Source: Cryoendolithus antarcticus (taxonomy: Eukaryota > Ascomycota > Dothideomycetes > Cladosporiales > Cladosporiaceae). Taken from it: a stretch of DNA of 64,000 nucleotides. Numbering within the stretch: the stretch's first letter is position 1; the number at the start of each line of letters is the position of its first letter. The notes beneath the pieces are model-generated. The model did no database searches, had not been told where the DNA came from, and was given only the letters and a program-made list of their open reading frames with translations. Of this stretch, positions 47,586-57,998 are shown piece by piece. Both the position numbers and the translations under genes were made by a program. Where the stretch lies: the NCBI GenBank assembly GCA_002077065.1, contig NAJO01000009.1, positions 310,001 to 374,000 of the forward strand. Reading direction: 5' to 3'.

Positions 47586-48368
47586 ATGCCGGTAACGTCT
47601 ATACTGCTGCTGTGCATACTTGTACTAGTCACCATGTCTATGGGCTCGACTGAAGGATTCGAACGTGAGGTCCAGAGACACAGACAACAATCAGCGCCAG
47701 GGGTGGGGGTACCATTCACGAAGAGAGCTAGAGTCATACCGATTGACCTCTTTCAGCAATCGCCCCCGATCGAGCGCTCAGATATGGTCTCTCGAGTCTC
47801 TGCGCTTCCCGCGACCATCACCACGACATCAATCCGAGACTGGGATGAGACTTCGAGGGTCCGCAACACAAGCGTAAGCGACGCATCAGGAGCAAGCAAC
47901 AAGCTCATTCCCGGCGTGGTCGACGTGAAGATGGCTCATGAGTCGGTTGCCCATACAGGTCCTCCCGCGCCTACGAAACTCCTGTCACCTATACCAGCTA
48001 CCCTCAGCACACTGATAGCGACCTCCACACGACCAGCAAATACCGACTCGCCAAGAGAGGTGGAGTGCTACACGTACTATCATGGAGTCTACTCCTCCTT
48101 CGCCATCGTAGGCGTGAGCTGGGACGAAACGCTCTTCCGAGACGGCGAAGGACTGAAGCAGGCAGTCAAGACGTGCGGTACCCTTACGAAATGGAACTTC
48201 GATACCACGTGGAGGGAAGAACACAGGGCTTTCACGTGGCGCGCCAAGGGCCAACTCCCCATCGGATGTGCGCGCTGTATCAACAGGATGATCCCGGGTG
48301 CTGGCGGACCAGTCGACTTTGTGCATTGTACTGGCGTGCAGTTGTCGGATCATGGTGACCCCACCTGA
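47586..48368 (+). CDS. Secreted protein with one copy of the novel module
   Basis: 260 residues from the ATG at 47586, chosen because it opens a signal peptide (MPVTSILLLCILVLVTMSMG). A KR site (VPFTKRARV) suggests Kex2 processing. A Ser/Thr-rich central region follows, then a module at residues ~160-255 (48066-48345): YSSFAIVGVSWDETLF, DGEGLKQAVKTCGTLTKWNF, GQLPIGCARCI and GAGGPVDF. It closely matches the second module of the SGNH protein just upstream, which suggests duplication of the module without the hydrolase. No enzyme domain. It may act with, or compete with, the upstream protein. Confidence 0.75.
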   Translation: MPVTSILLLCILVLVTMSMGSTEGFEREVQRHRQQSAPGVGVPFTKRARVIPIDLFQQSPPIERSDMVSRVSALPATITTTSIRDWDETSRVRNTSVSDASGASNKLIPGVVDVKMAHESVAHTGPPAPTKLLSPIPATLSTLIATSTRPANTDSPREVECYTYYHGVYSSFAIVGVSWDETLFRDGEGLKQAVKTCGTLTKWNFDTTWREEHRAFTWRAKGQLPIGCARCINRMIPGAGGPVDFVHCTGVQLSDHGDPT

Positions 48369-48678
48369 GTGACATGGTGGTGCGCTGGGTACGAACCTCC
48401 GAAGGTCGGCGCTATGTTCTGCCAATTCGTGAATGATGCTGCGTACTGGTCGTAAATGCTCGTCAAATGTTCAAGACGGGGATGTGTTGCGATGGCGGTG
48501 CGTTCCGCGGGCAGTGCATTGCGACGGGCAAAGTGAAGCTAGGACGATGTTCTGCAGTATATACTATGAGCTGTGTTGCGTTCTACGGGTCAGCTGATTC
48601 GTTCCAGTCTTGTGCGAACTCCCAGGCATCCACGCGCTCCTCTCCTGTTGCGCCAGCGATGGCTTAGGCAATGATGGC
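48369..48678. other. Intergenic, convergent 3' ends
   Basis: 310 bp between the module protein (+) and the MFS permease (-). No feature recognised. Confidence 0.45.
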
Positions 48679-50529
48679 TTAGGTCGTACCCTTCAACTGC
48701 CGCGAAGCCGACAGTTCCTTCGCATGCGTCACAGCCGGAGCCTGTGTATCCTCACTTGGCGAAGGAGCACCCTTCTCATCATCGCTATAGCTCTCCTGGC
48801 TCGCCATCTCTCCTGTCTTAGCCCTGACCTTGTTCCTAGTATCATCCCACAGCCTCCCAGCCGCAAGCACAATCGCGAACGCCAAGATCGCACAGTCAAT
48901 ACTGAACGCCCTTCTGTATCTCGGACTGTCATCACTTCTGAACAACTGCGCTCCGTAGATGCCCGCTACGTTGCCACCGATGATTACCATAGCCATTGCG
49001 AGAGCACGTTCCTCAGAGTCCGTGCAAGCGAGCGAGAGCCAGGAGATGTTCAAAGGGTGCGAGAAGGTGCCGAAGACTTGTGTCCAAACCACGCCGAAGT
49101 AGCGCAGACCCTGGTTCGGGATCTCCGTGAAGATGCGGTTGAAGATGTAGCCAATGAGATGGCAGGTTAGGCCGACTGTGACGGTTTCGCCGCGACGGTT
49201 GCTGCGGGTGAGCGGAATTAGTAATTTCGTCCTCGGTGCCGTAGGGATGGACGAGGGAACGTACTAGCGATCAGAGACCCAGCTGAAGCCGAACGAGACA
49301 GGTATCTGGAGAAAGAGACCGACAGAGGCGAGAGCGTTGGCTGAGAGTGCTTCGAAGCCGAAGCCGCGGACCAGAGTCGGTGCATAGGTATCGAAGCCGC
49401 GTTGCGGGCCGTTGTTGCAAAGCGTGATAAGTACATGGACGTACATTCTCCAGCTGGTGAACTATGGCACAGATCAGTGATGTAAGCGACGAGCTTGCTT
49501 GGGTAGAACGCCTACAGCTTTCTCGAAGCCAGCCCTGCCAATCTTCCTCTTCTTCCGACCCTTGGCTAGTGGCAGAGTATGTCAGCATTGTGCTTCTGCG
49601 CGGTCGCGTGCATTTACCTACCCGGGTCATCGAGGTATACTCTCGATCGAAGTATGTGCACCTCTCGCTCCGTGAAAATGCGAATCTTCGGCAGAAAGGT
49701 ACTGCGTGGCTCCTGAAACGAGTCTGGCAGGAAGAACCCTAAGACAAAGCCGCAGGCGATAGTGAAGATACCCCTGGAGTCGTGTCAACATCTAATAGGC
49801 AGATAAACCGCGGAGATACCGACATTAGGAACAAAAGCCAGAACCATCCAGGCCTGCCCGCTACGCCTCGCATGTGCAGTATGCTACAGAGCAGTGTCAG
49901 TCTCGCCACGCTGATTCGCACGGACATATTGCTTACCCATAAGCCAGTAGCTTGGCAGAAGCCTGCCCAAATTGGTTTCCGAAGTAGAAGAACATCACCC
50001 GCTTTGCCGTCTCTTTCCTCGTATACCATGTTGACAGCGTCCACAAGCCTCCAGGAATGAAACCAGACTCTGTAATGCCGAGCAGCAGTCTCGTGGTGAT
50101 GAAGCCAGCATAATTTGTTTGGAAGGACTGGAAAGTGCTGACTATCCCAAACAGGAACAGCTGCAGCGTAAGCCACTTCCCAGGTCCAACGCGATACAGG
50201 ACCATATTCGAAGGAATCTCGAACAGCACAATACCGAGAGACAGCATCTGCTGCCCGATGTTGAAACGATTTTGCGTGATGCCGATGTCCTCGATGAAGT
50301 TGTCCGTGATGGCGTTGGCCATGTTGCCACGGTCGAGCTGTAGGCAGAAGAAGCCCATCGTGAGCAGTGGCATGATGACCAGGTCGAGCTTGCGTTTGGC
50401 GGCTTTCTCCTCTGCGGGCGTCCAGTCGCGCTGCAGTGCGAGATGTTGTTCATCTTCGGGAATGGCAGGAGTGGTGTCGGTGTCCCGGGAGGTGACGGAG
50501 TGCGTTTTGTTGGCTTTAAAGAACCCCAT
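48679..50529 (-). CDS. MFS permease, allantoate/anion:cation symporter (Dal5-like) family
   Basis: Exons: 49937-50529, ~49833-49883, 49622-49773, 49516-49565, 49265-49461 and 48679-49201. About 521 residues and 12 TM helices. Family blocks: PLLTMGFFCLQLDRGNMANA, SNMVLYRVGPGKWL, FGNQFGQASAKLLAYG, HMRGVAGRPGWFWL, FLPDSFQEPRSTFL, ITLCNNGPQRGFDTY and SWLSLACTDSEERALAMAM. Such permeases import allantoate, ureidosuccinate, vitamins or related acids. The exon 2/3 junction is odd. The obvious donor, GTATCT at 49819, gives the wrong phase, while a non-consensus GTTCCT at 49832 keeps frame but drops four residues usually present. Other introns have normal sites. The cytosolic C-terminus is Ser/acidic. 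Substrate not assignable. Confidence 0.82.
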
Positions 50530-51490
50530 CGTGATGGCAGCTTCTACGTGAGACAGATTGAAGCTACGAGCGGGAGATACGAATGAGCAGGAACTTTGTA
50601 CCTACCGCAATCGACTACGACTTCGGTCTCAACATCACGCCATTGTTTTGCTTTCTCTTCGTGGCTGGGCTATTTGATGAAGCAGCGAGCCCAAGACTTG
50701 AAGCCTTCTGGGCGAATGTGGCCTCTCGCTGGCGAGGTCGCACATTCCGCATATGTGGCGTATCGTTACTTCAATGGAGGCTATCGGCGCGGTCATACCA
50801 AGAGGTAGACGGGACGGGGCCGAACCCATCGCCTAATGTAAAGCTGCGAGCAACAGCTGGCGAGTGTGAGCTCCCAGGGCGAGCTATCCATTCGTTGCAG
50901 ATTGCCAATGGTCTGCCAACACAGACATGTCCACTTTGCGCTGTCAGTAATGATCTCCAAGTGGTGGTGAGGTCTTGATGCCAATGCGAGAGTAAGGCAT
51001 TGTGCACTTGGCAAGATGAATCGGATCGCTTGGCTCGAGCACGCCATACTCCCTGGAGTGGGAAAGTGCACGTGACCTAAAGCTGTCAGTCGCGACTTCC
51101 TCACTGCGACTTCGCGCGCCAGATCCGACGTCACTTTACCCTCGACGTCGTGCACTGCAAAGCCAGCGGTCGTGCTATCGTGTTCGCTATTGGTATACTA
51201 GCACTTCCACTACACAGATCGCATCTTGATGTTTTGTCTTGTGCATAGCGCGGTCTATGTCCGGAAGCTGATGTCGTTAGAGGTGCCCGAATGTGGCAGC
51301 ATGGGTTCAAAGACAGATTCCACGGTAGCCGCTCATGCCAACGGTCGGCAGACCTCCGATAAAAGAGTACTTCTGCTATCTTGAAAAGCGCATAGCACTA
51401 CCAATGCGGGTATCCCAAATACACATGCTGCGCTATTACCCATACCCTTTTCCATATACACTCGCACATCCAAGACAACCACCCAGTACT
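50530..51490. other. Intergenic region
   Basis: 961 bp upstream of the permease (-) and downstream of the Smr gene (-). ORFs at 50583-50978 (+) and 50793-51155 (-) overlap each other and carry no motif. No RNA gene or repeat recognised. Confidence 0.4.
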
Positions 51491-52371
51491 TTACATGACC
51501 ACACAAATACCGCAGCAGTTGCTGAGACTGGGCTTCTTGCCTTGCTGCTGCGGCTCTTGATAACCCATTTGCTGTTGCTGATAGCCCATCTGCTGCTGTG
51601 CGCCACCATATTGCTGTTGTTGCTGCTGGTGCTGCTGGCCTCCAGGGAATCCACCACCTGCAGCATTCGCGTACGAGTACTGCGGCGCGTTGCCCATCGG
51701 GTAAGCAGACTGATAATGCGGCTGGCCGTATTGCTGGTGCTGCGGCTCATGATGTTGCTGGTAGTTGTATGCAGGCATCTGTGGCGGTGCGTGCTGGCCA
51801 GGTCGAAGGTCAATATACATACGGCCCTCGTTGTGCTCGGTGTTGTATTGCAGTCCAAGTTCCTGGCAGACCTGCTCGACTCGTGGCTTGATCTTCTGGA
51901 CGTGACCAGGACTGTGATTCCCCTTCCCGACAATAACATGGAGATGCTGCTGCCCAGTGCTTTGCGCATATCGGATGCGCTGTTCGACGATTTCCTCGGC
52001 TTCCTCCACGAATTGACCGTGGAGATCTATGGTATCGCTTGCAACTTTCCCCACAGCATTGTTCTCACGGAAGATGAATTCGGAGGCTTGCTTGTTGTAG
52101 CGATCTGCAGCTGCAGCGTGCTCCTTTGATTTCTCTGACATGTCGTGCGCCTTAGAGCCGTCGCCATGATCGTAAGCTTGCCGCGCTTCGGCGGCGAAGT
52201 GTTGATGTTGGCCTTGCTCCTTGCGTGCCAAGTCGCGTAAGCGATCGTACTCCTGTTCCGAGTTGGAAGATGGGCCGTGGTTGAAGGCTGGGAAGTGAAG
52301 TCAGCTCAGCGCTTTGGCCCTGTGAGTGTCGTGACTTGCATACCCTGACCGCCCAAGCGTGTGCTATTCAT
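51491..52371 (-). CDS. DUF1771-Smr domain protein with C-terminal CaaX box
   Basis: Exon 1 (52344-52371) encodes MNSTRLGGQ. A 56-nt intron (donor GTATGC, acceptor TCCCAG) leads to exon 2 (51491-52287). 274 residues. DUF1771 helices span ~20-75 (SEQEYDRLRDLARKEQ, AAAADRYNKQASEFIF). The Smr domain follows at ~80-160 (DTIDLHGQFVEEAEEI with the DLHG motif, HLHVIVGKGNHSPGH with the GxG motif). Smr domains bind or nick nucleic acids. Next come a Gln/Gly/Tyr-rich low-complexity tail and the terminus SNCCGICVVM. The final CVVM is a CaaX box, predicting farnesylation, with adjacent Cys suited to palmitoylation. Membrane attachment of an Smr protein would be unusual. Confidence 0.85.
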
Positions 52372-53271
52372 GATAAGGAATGCTGACTAGCGATGTAATG
52401 AATGTGTGGGCCCGCACAGAGGCTACAGTGATTCTTGAGGCATTGAGTGTGAGGTCGCGTTGCGCGTTACCAGAGCCATTGCGCACAGACCAAGTGACTG
52501 TCGATTGCAATGTCGCCCAGAGCTGTACCACATAACGACATCGACGCTCAGAATTAATACCTTTCGCGGCAATGCTGCGATTTCAAGCAATTGAAATCAA
52601 GATCGGCGGCGTTGGGATTGCGGACGTCGTCAATTGGCACGTTTCGCCTGCAAGCGGCATGCAGCATTTTGTGAGCCCGACGAAGCGCGGCTCTCCTTTG
52701 TATCGTTGATGAGTTGATATTGGGCTGATGCGCAACTGAATACACAGGAGACGGTCAAGCCCTTCTGCTGCCCATTTTCTGCCGGGCGATTACACTGTCT
52801 GGTCTACGCCGCAGTGCATAATTCATCACCCCACCCACATGCCGACATACCTCTCAGCAGTCAAATACGCTTCTCTCGCTGTCAAGTCCTTCCAGACTGA
52901 CACAAGCGGCCGAAAGTCTTCTACCCAGTCGCTCCCTCTAGATCGCCTTGGGCATTCTACATCATCCAGTACCGCCACTGGATCCCGGGACTCTGAAAAT
53001 ACCCATATCCAGGCCCTTCTGCGGCGATGACCGAATGACCTGGGACATGGCCAGCGACTGCCCGATGCAGGACGTTTGCTCGGCCACGGTATCCTGTCGC
53101 TCCTCGTCTCGCGTATCCCTCCGCAAATGGTAGAGTGTACGAGAATTGCTCTGTTCCTGCAGCAGCGCACTAGCACTTTCACGCTCTTGCACGGCTGGAT
53201 ATTGAACCACAGCGTCGTGAAATGAGAGGAAGTCAGACACAAACGCTTGACTTCGCACTGCCGCTGTGCTC
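52372..53271. other. Intergenic region with weak minus-strand ORFs
   Basis: 900 bp between the 3' end of the rhodopsin-like gene (-) and the start of the Smr gene (-). Two overlapping minus-strand ORFs (52826-53275 and 52962-53258) have segments of protein-like composition, such as SDFLSFHDAVVQYPAVQE and GSDWVEDFRPLVSVWKDLT. They are in different frames and no splice solution or family is evident. I do not call a gene. Confidence 0.35.
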
Positions 53272-54617
53272 TCATCTCGACGGCCAGCTCACATTGTCCC
53301 GGTCCTCCGACACGACCTCAAACTCGATGTCTTGTCGTATCACATCTCTGGTCAATCCCTTGACACTCTCGCTCTCGGGAGTCAAGTCTTTCGCGCGGCC
53401 GCCCCTTACCCTCGCGACATTGGGAATGGCGACACCTCCCATATTTGCATAGCTCTCCCTCTTCTCATTGGACTGACTGTCCCCAATTTCCGAAGTCTTG
53501 CTTCCTATCGCATCCCGTTTTGATGTCAATCCAAATCGACCCGCGATCACACTGCCAAGTTTACTCCTTCCCGCACTCCCGGAGCTCATCATCCGAGTCT
53601 CTTTGCCTCCGGAGTGGGTCATCTCGTATGTCTCCGAGATAGTAACGCCCATCAGGCCGGACTGCACCTCCGTGAAGAATCTTTTCGTCGAGGGGACACA
53701 AGCCGTGATGATGGATACGTTGAGCAGGACTTGTGCCCAGATCGTTGGCCTGACTGCGTACCAGCTGCGATCTTCGGGGTGAGCGTAAGAGGTGCGATCG
53801 CCCAAGAGCGCAAGAATGGCAAACGGAATGGTTGCCAACCGTAGGCCGAAGAGTGCGGAGACGGTGACCTTCTTCCGGATGGCAGTCTGCACGCCGAACA
53901 TCATCCATGATGCAAGACCGACGACCGCGATGTCTGTGAGGATATTCAAAATGCAGATGTAGGTCTGCAAAGCGAGTTGGTGGACGCACGTGGATCCCGT
54001 TCTATCGTACGTCGTCCATGGTTGCGGCAGACTGCATTGGAAGGCTAGTGCGAATGCGCTTGAAACGCACCAAAGTCCGATGACACCTAAAAGGACGTAG
54101 CACCCAATTCTCACCGGCTTCAGCGGTCGGATATGCGTGATCAATGCAACGATAGACGCCTTGGCCGCGGTGAGGGCTAGTATCATGATGATTGCGGCAA
54201 CATAGGTAGCCTGACCACACAAAGATCAGCTCGATGCTACATCTATCTTGCATGCAGTCCGCTAACAGACCTTGCCCGTTTGCTCAGCTTGCAAGGCTTC
54301 GAGTGATGCGGCTTTGCGTCCCAGTCCACTCCGCACAGCCAACGTAAGAGCAATGGCTTGAGCGATCGCCAATGTCTACCGGCCAAGTCAGCTCCGACGA
54401 TCTACTGATTGGAAAATCATCATGTCCATACAATGGCTGCTAACATCAACCAATCGGTCACGGCCAACTTCCTCGCGGTCGACAAGCGCGTCCATACTTT
54501 CACAGCTGCTGATAGACAGCTAGCTATGAGGCATATGTAGGTCGCGACGATGATCAGCGGACCATGATTGGTACTGGATAACTCAGCGAACGGCGACGAC
54601 TCGTCGGTCGTAGACAT
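53272..54617 (-). CDS. Fungal rhodopsin-like 7-TM (Pth11-related) integral membrane protein
   Basis: Three exons: 54432-54617, 54271-54375 and 53272-54210. Introns are 56 nt (donor GTATGG, acceptor GGTAG) and 60 nt (donor GTCTGT, acceptor GGTCAG). Both joins are phase 0. 409 residues with seven hydrophobic helices. Family marks include VKVWTRLSTARKLAVTDWLM in TM2, SGLGRKAASL after TM3, AFQCSLPQPW before the Cys-containing extracellular loop and ALQTYICILNILTDIAVVG. The cytosolic tail (~130 residues) is Ser/Thr-rich with likely phosphorylation sites. Proteins of this family sit in the plasma membrane; some (Pth11) act in surface sensing. No C-terminal G-protein binding motif can be asserted. 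Confidence 0.82.
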
Positions 54618-55767
54618 CACTTGTCGTTCAGTGATGCTGATGTGCCAGCGAATAGCTGTTCGGTTTCAAGGGAGTCAAGGAGGCTGCATGCTTCACGAGG
54701 CCAGCAGTACAGAGGTGGCTTCTCTTGTTACACCCGAGCAACGGCCAAGACGCACGATCTACACAGACCGGGCGTTCTAGCTCTCGATCATTTCAAACCA
54801 TGCTTTGTGACGGCTGACAGTGCGTGTTGTGCTCCCCCACGGATATAGACTTTGTTCGCGAATAACTGAGCCATGCCAGTTTGCGGAGATAGCTGGTCTT
54901 TGTCGCAGACGAGGCCAAGATGCTCGTGCGTTTCCTCCCTGGCGCCATGTTTGGTGTAGCGAACATGCTGCTCTCCGCGATTAAGTGGCGCGAGATGGCG
55001 TTCCCCAAGACTCTAAATGTCACGAGTCCCGGATTACCGGCACTTTGTATTGGCCTGGTGAGCTCTCTTATCGCAGTGGACGGCAATACCCTGCGCGTGT
55101 TTAGCTCAGAGCTAATTCCCGCGTGTGTACGCTCCGAGCTCCGCTCCATGCTAGTGCAACTTAGGACTCACGCCCCGGCAGCCCCACGCCCCGTTCCCAC
55201 ACCTGCCTTGTCTTAGTATTGGCTTCGAGAGTCTTGAGTGCTTCACTTCGCAGAACTTCGCAGAAGCCGTAGTGAACTCAAGTGCACTCGTCCAAAGTAT
55301 GGCCCTGCTTGCGATCGACTACGTGGTACAAGTCACTGCCGTGTGGGTTACACACGACGCTCGAGTACCTGAGCCGTTACGGTTGCGCACCTCGTGCATT
55401 CGCCAAAGTTGCGTATGCGGTGTCGGGGCTAGCGGCATTTTGTCAGATGTGGGATGGAGCGCACCCAGGCAATCGGATCTGGAGTAGCCATTGAGGGGCT
55501 TGCTGCGATATGCGCTGCCCTGGCTCGAGCGCATGGATACCGACTAGATTGATTCGTCAGACGCGGCAGCGCCTCGTGAGGATGCATGTCGATCGCTCAC
55601 CATCGGCAGTTCCTCCAGATAGGAGCTTCTCCCGGAGGTGACACAGGCACACGTGGAACCGAGCTTTTGTCTCCACTGCTTGCATCTCTTCCACTTCTGC
55701 ATCTCTCTGGAGTAGCAGAGGGTTGCTGTCTCTTTACTTGCTGCGTCCCTCACATCCTGTGGCAGAG
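54618..55767. other. Divergent intergenic region
   Basis: 1.15 kb between the rhodopsin-like gene (-) and the amino-acid permease (+). ORFs of up to 118 residues (54793-55149 -, 54920-55216 +) overlap on opposite strands and lack motifs. No RNA gene or repeat recognised. Confidence 0.4.
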
Positions 55768-57599
55768 ATGGAGGACTACGAGCTGCGAGAAGCCAAGCTC
55801 GGCGCTCACGCGAGCGTCGATGAGTACATGGTGGCTAATGCCTACCCAGGGCAGAGGACAGAGCAGACAAGAGACACTCGGACTCGAGTTCGAGTAAGCG
55901 CATAGCATCTCGCGTGGCATGGCTGATCGAGACTGATACGCTCGCAGCGTGTGTTCAGCTTTGCCCAGATCTTCTTCTTCGCTCTGACTTACATGTCAAG
56001 CTGGGAGACCATGGCATTGTAAGGCTGAATGTACAGCTCGTGCTATAGAGGCAATACTGAGACTTGCGGATAGGAATTTGCAAGCTACATTGAACAACGG
56101 CGGTCCGCGCGCTCTAGCATGGGGGATCATCATCGTTGTCGCAGGGGCTCTCGCGCAATCTGCGTCTCTGGCTGAGATGGCATCCGCACAGCCGATCGCT
56201 GGAGCACAATACGTGAGTAGTCTTACTGAACATTCCTCTGCCTTGTGCATATCTTGCCACGCGTAGGCGGACGTACTTGAATACCACTGATTACTGACGC
56301 CCTACACAGCACTGGACGAACACCTTCGCGCCAATACGGCAGAGACGATTCATCACCTGGATGCAAGGCTGGATCACCTGGTTCGCATGGGTCTCAACTT
56401 TGGCCGGTGTCGCGAACACCTCCGCATACATGTTGCAGAGTCTGGTAGTGGCCAACTATCCGAACTATGTACCAGAAGCATACCACGTGACACTGATTAT
56501 TTTTGCCCTGCTCATCGTTGAGGGCTTAATGAACATGTATACTTGGGTGCTTATTCCCTGGATCGAGCTCCTGGCTGGTGTACTGCACATCTTGCTCTTC
56601 GTCATCTTCGTGGTCGTCCTGGTCACACTGGCTCCGAGACACAGCGCCGACTTTGTCTTCACGCAACAAGCGAGCAACACCGGCTGGTCCAATGCCTTCA
56701 TTTCGTTCAATCTGGGCTTGATGACACCCACATGGGGTTTCGTCGGTAAGTCGACTTTCGACCTTATCTCGACCCGCAATCATCTGACAAAGTCTCCAGG
56801 CTTCGACGGCGCAGTCCACATGTCCGAAGAAGTCCGGAAAGCCCGCCACGCCGTCCCCCGTGCAATGTTCTGGACCATCGCACTCAACGGCGTTCTAGCC
56901 TACGCAATAATTCTGGTAATGCTCTACTGCCTGGGCGACATGGATGCCGCGCTTGCGGCGCCCTTCCCGATCATTGAGATCTGCACGCAAGCGACCGGCA
57001 GTGTCAAAGCTGCTACGGCAATGGTCTGCGGGCTGCTTATCATATCAGTCGCTGTCACGCTCGGCTCTATCGCGTCCGCATCCCGTCTGACGTGGGCTTG
57101 GGCTCGTGATGGCGGACTACCCGCTTGGTTCTCGCATATCAGTCCCCGGCATCGGGTGCCGACGAGGTCTATCTGGCTGCCGATCTTCATCGTCATGTGC
57201 CTCGCCTGCTTGAACATCGCTTCCTACGCCGCGTTTGGCGCCTTCATCGCCCTCGCCTCCCTTGCTCTGTTTGTGTCCTACATGATCGCCATAGGCTGCA
57301 TGTTGCAAGCTCGCCTTCGCAAGCAAGTGGTCTTCGGTGGCTGGACACTCGGGAGATGGGGTGTGCCGATCAATGCTTTCGCGCTGGTCTACAGTGGCTG
57401 GATGTCGGTGTTCTTTTGCTTCCCGCAGTATGTGCCGGTGGAAGGGACGAACTTCAATTATGCGCTCCCGATCTTCGCGTTTGTGGTATTCGTTGCGTTG
57501 GGTCTGTGGTTCGGGTGGGCGAGGAAGAGGTGGCCGGGTTTGAACAAGGAGATCATCGATGCTGTCATGGCGGACTCTGATCGGGCGGCGAAAGACTGA
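55768..57599 (+). CDS. APC-family amino-acid/GABA permease
   Basis: Five exons: 55768-55893, 55948-56018, 56074-56212, 56310-56745 and 56800-57599. The last intron (56746-56799, 54 nt, donor GTAAGT, branch CTGAC, acceptor CTCCAG) is a multiple of three and open, so an ORF finder would read through it; removal joins WGFVG to FDGAVHMSEEV as in the family. 523 residues, ~12 TM helices. Signature segments: FSFAQIFFFALTYMSSWETM, AEMASAQPIAGAQYHWT, FDGAVHMSEEVRKARHAVPR and WAWARDGGLPAWF. This matches the fungal UGA4/GABA and choline-type permeases of the APC superfamily. It imports a small amine or amino acid at the plasma membrane; exact substrate unknown. Confidence 0.9.
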
Positions 57600-57998
57600 G
57601 TGGTGGAGGAGATCTGTGTATAGCGACAATGAAGCACCACCAGTGCACATGGAGCGATTCACCTGCATATCACAGATCCCAGTTGCCGATGTGCTCGCAT
57701 AGAGTTCGAGTGGACAGCTTGTTGCAGTGGCTGCGAAGTATGTGGAAGAGTCATGTAAGTGATAGCCAATCTCTCGTCTTTCGCACAAGCATGAGATCTG
57801 ACGGAAAAGTCATGGCAGAGAATTGCGTTGCTATCGATCTGCCCAGCGTCCCTTAGCGCGATGCTCTCAGTAGTAACTCCAAATGGCAGCCAGCCGGACT
57901 GGTACACCAGAAAACCCTCAGAATGCCGCCCATTTCCTTCTCACCCACCTTCTCAAGCGGTAAAGACAGTCACGAAGCTCTCCACTCGTTTGTCCAAC
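57600..57998. other. Intergenic, convergent 3' ends
   Basis: 399 bp between the permease (+) and Argonaute (-) stop codons. No feature recognised. Confidence 0.45.

Noticed and set aside
52826..53275. 149-codon minus-strand ORF downstream of the rhodopsin-like gene
   Set aside because: Overlaps a second ORF in another frame; I found neither a consistent splice model nor a recognisable domain.
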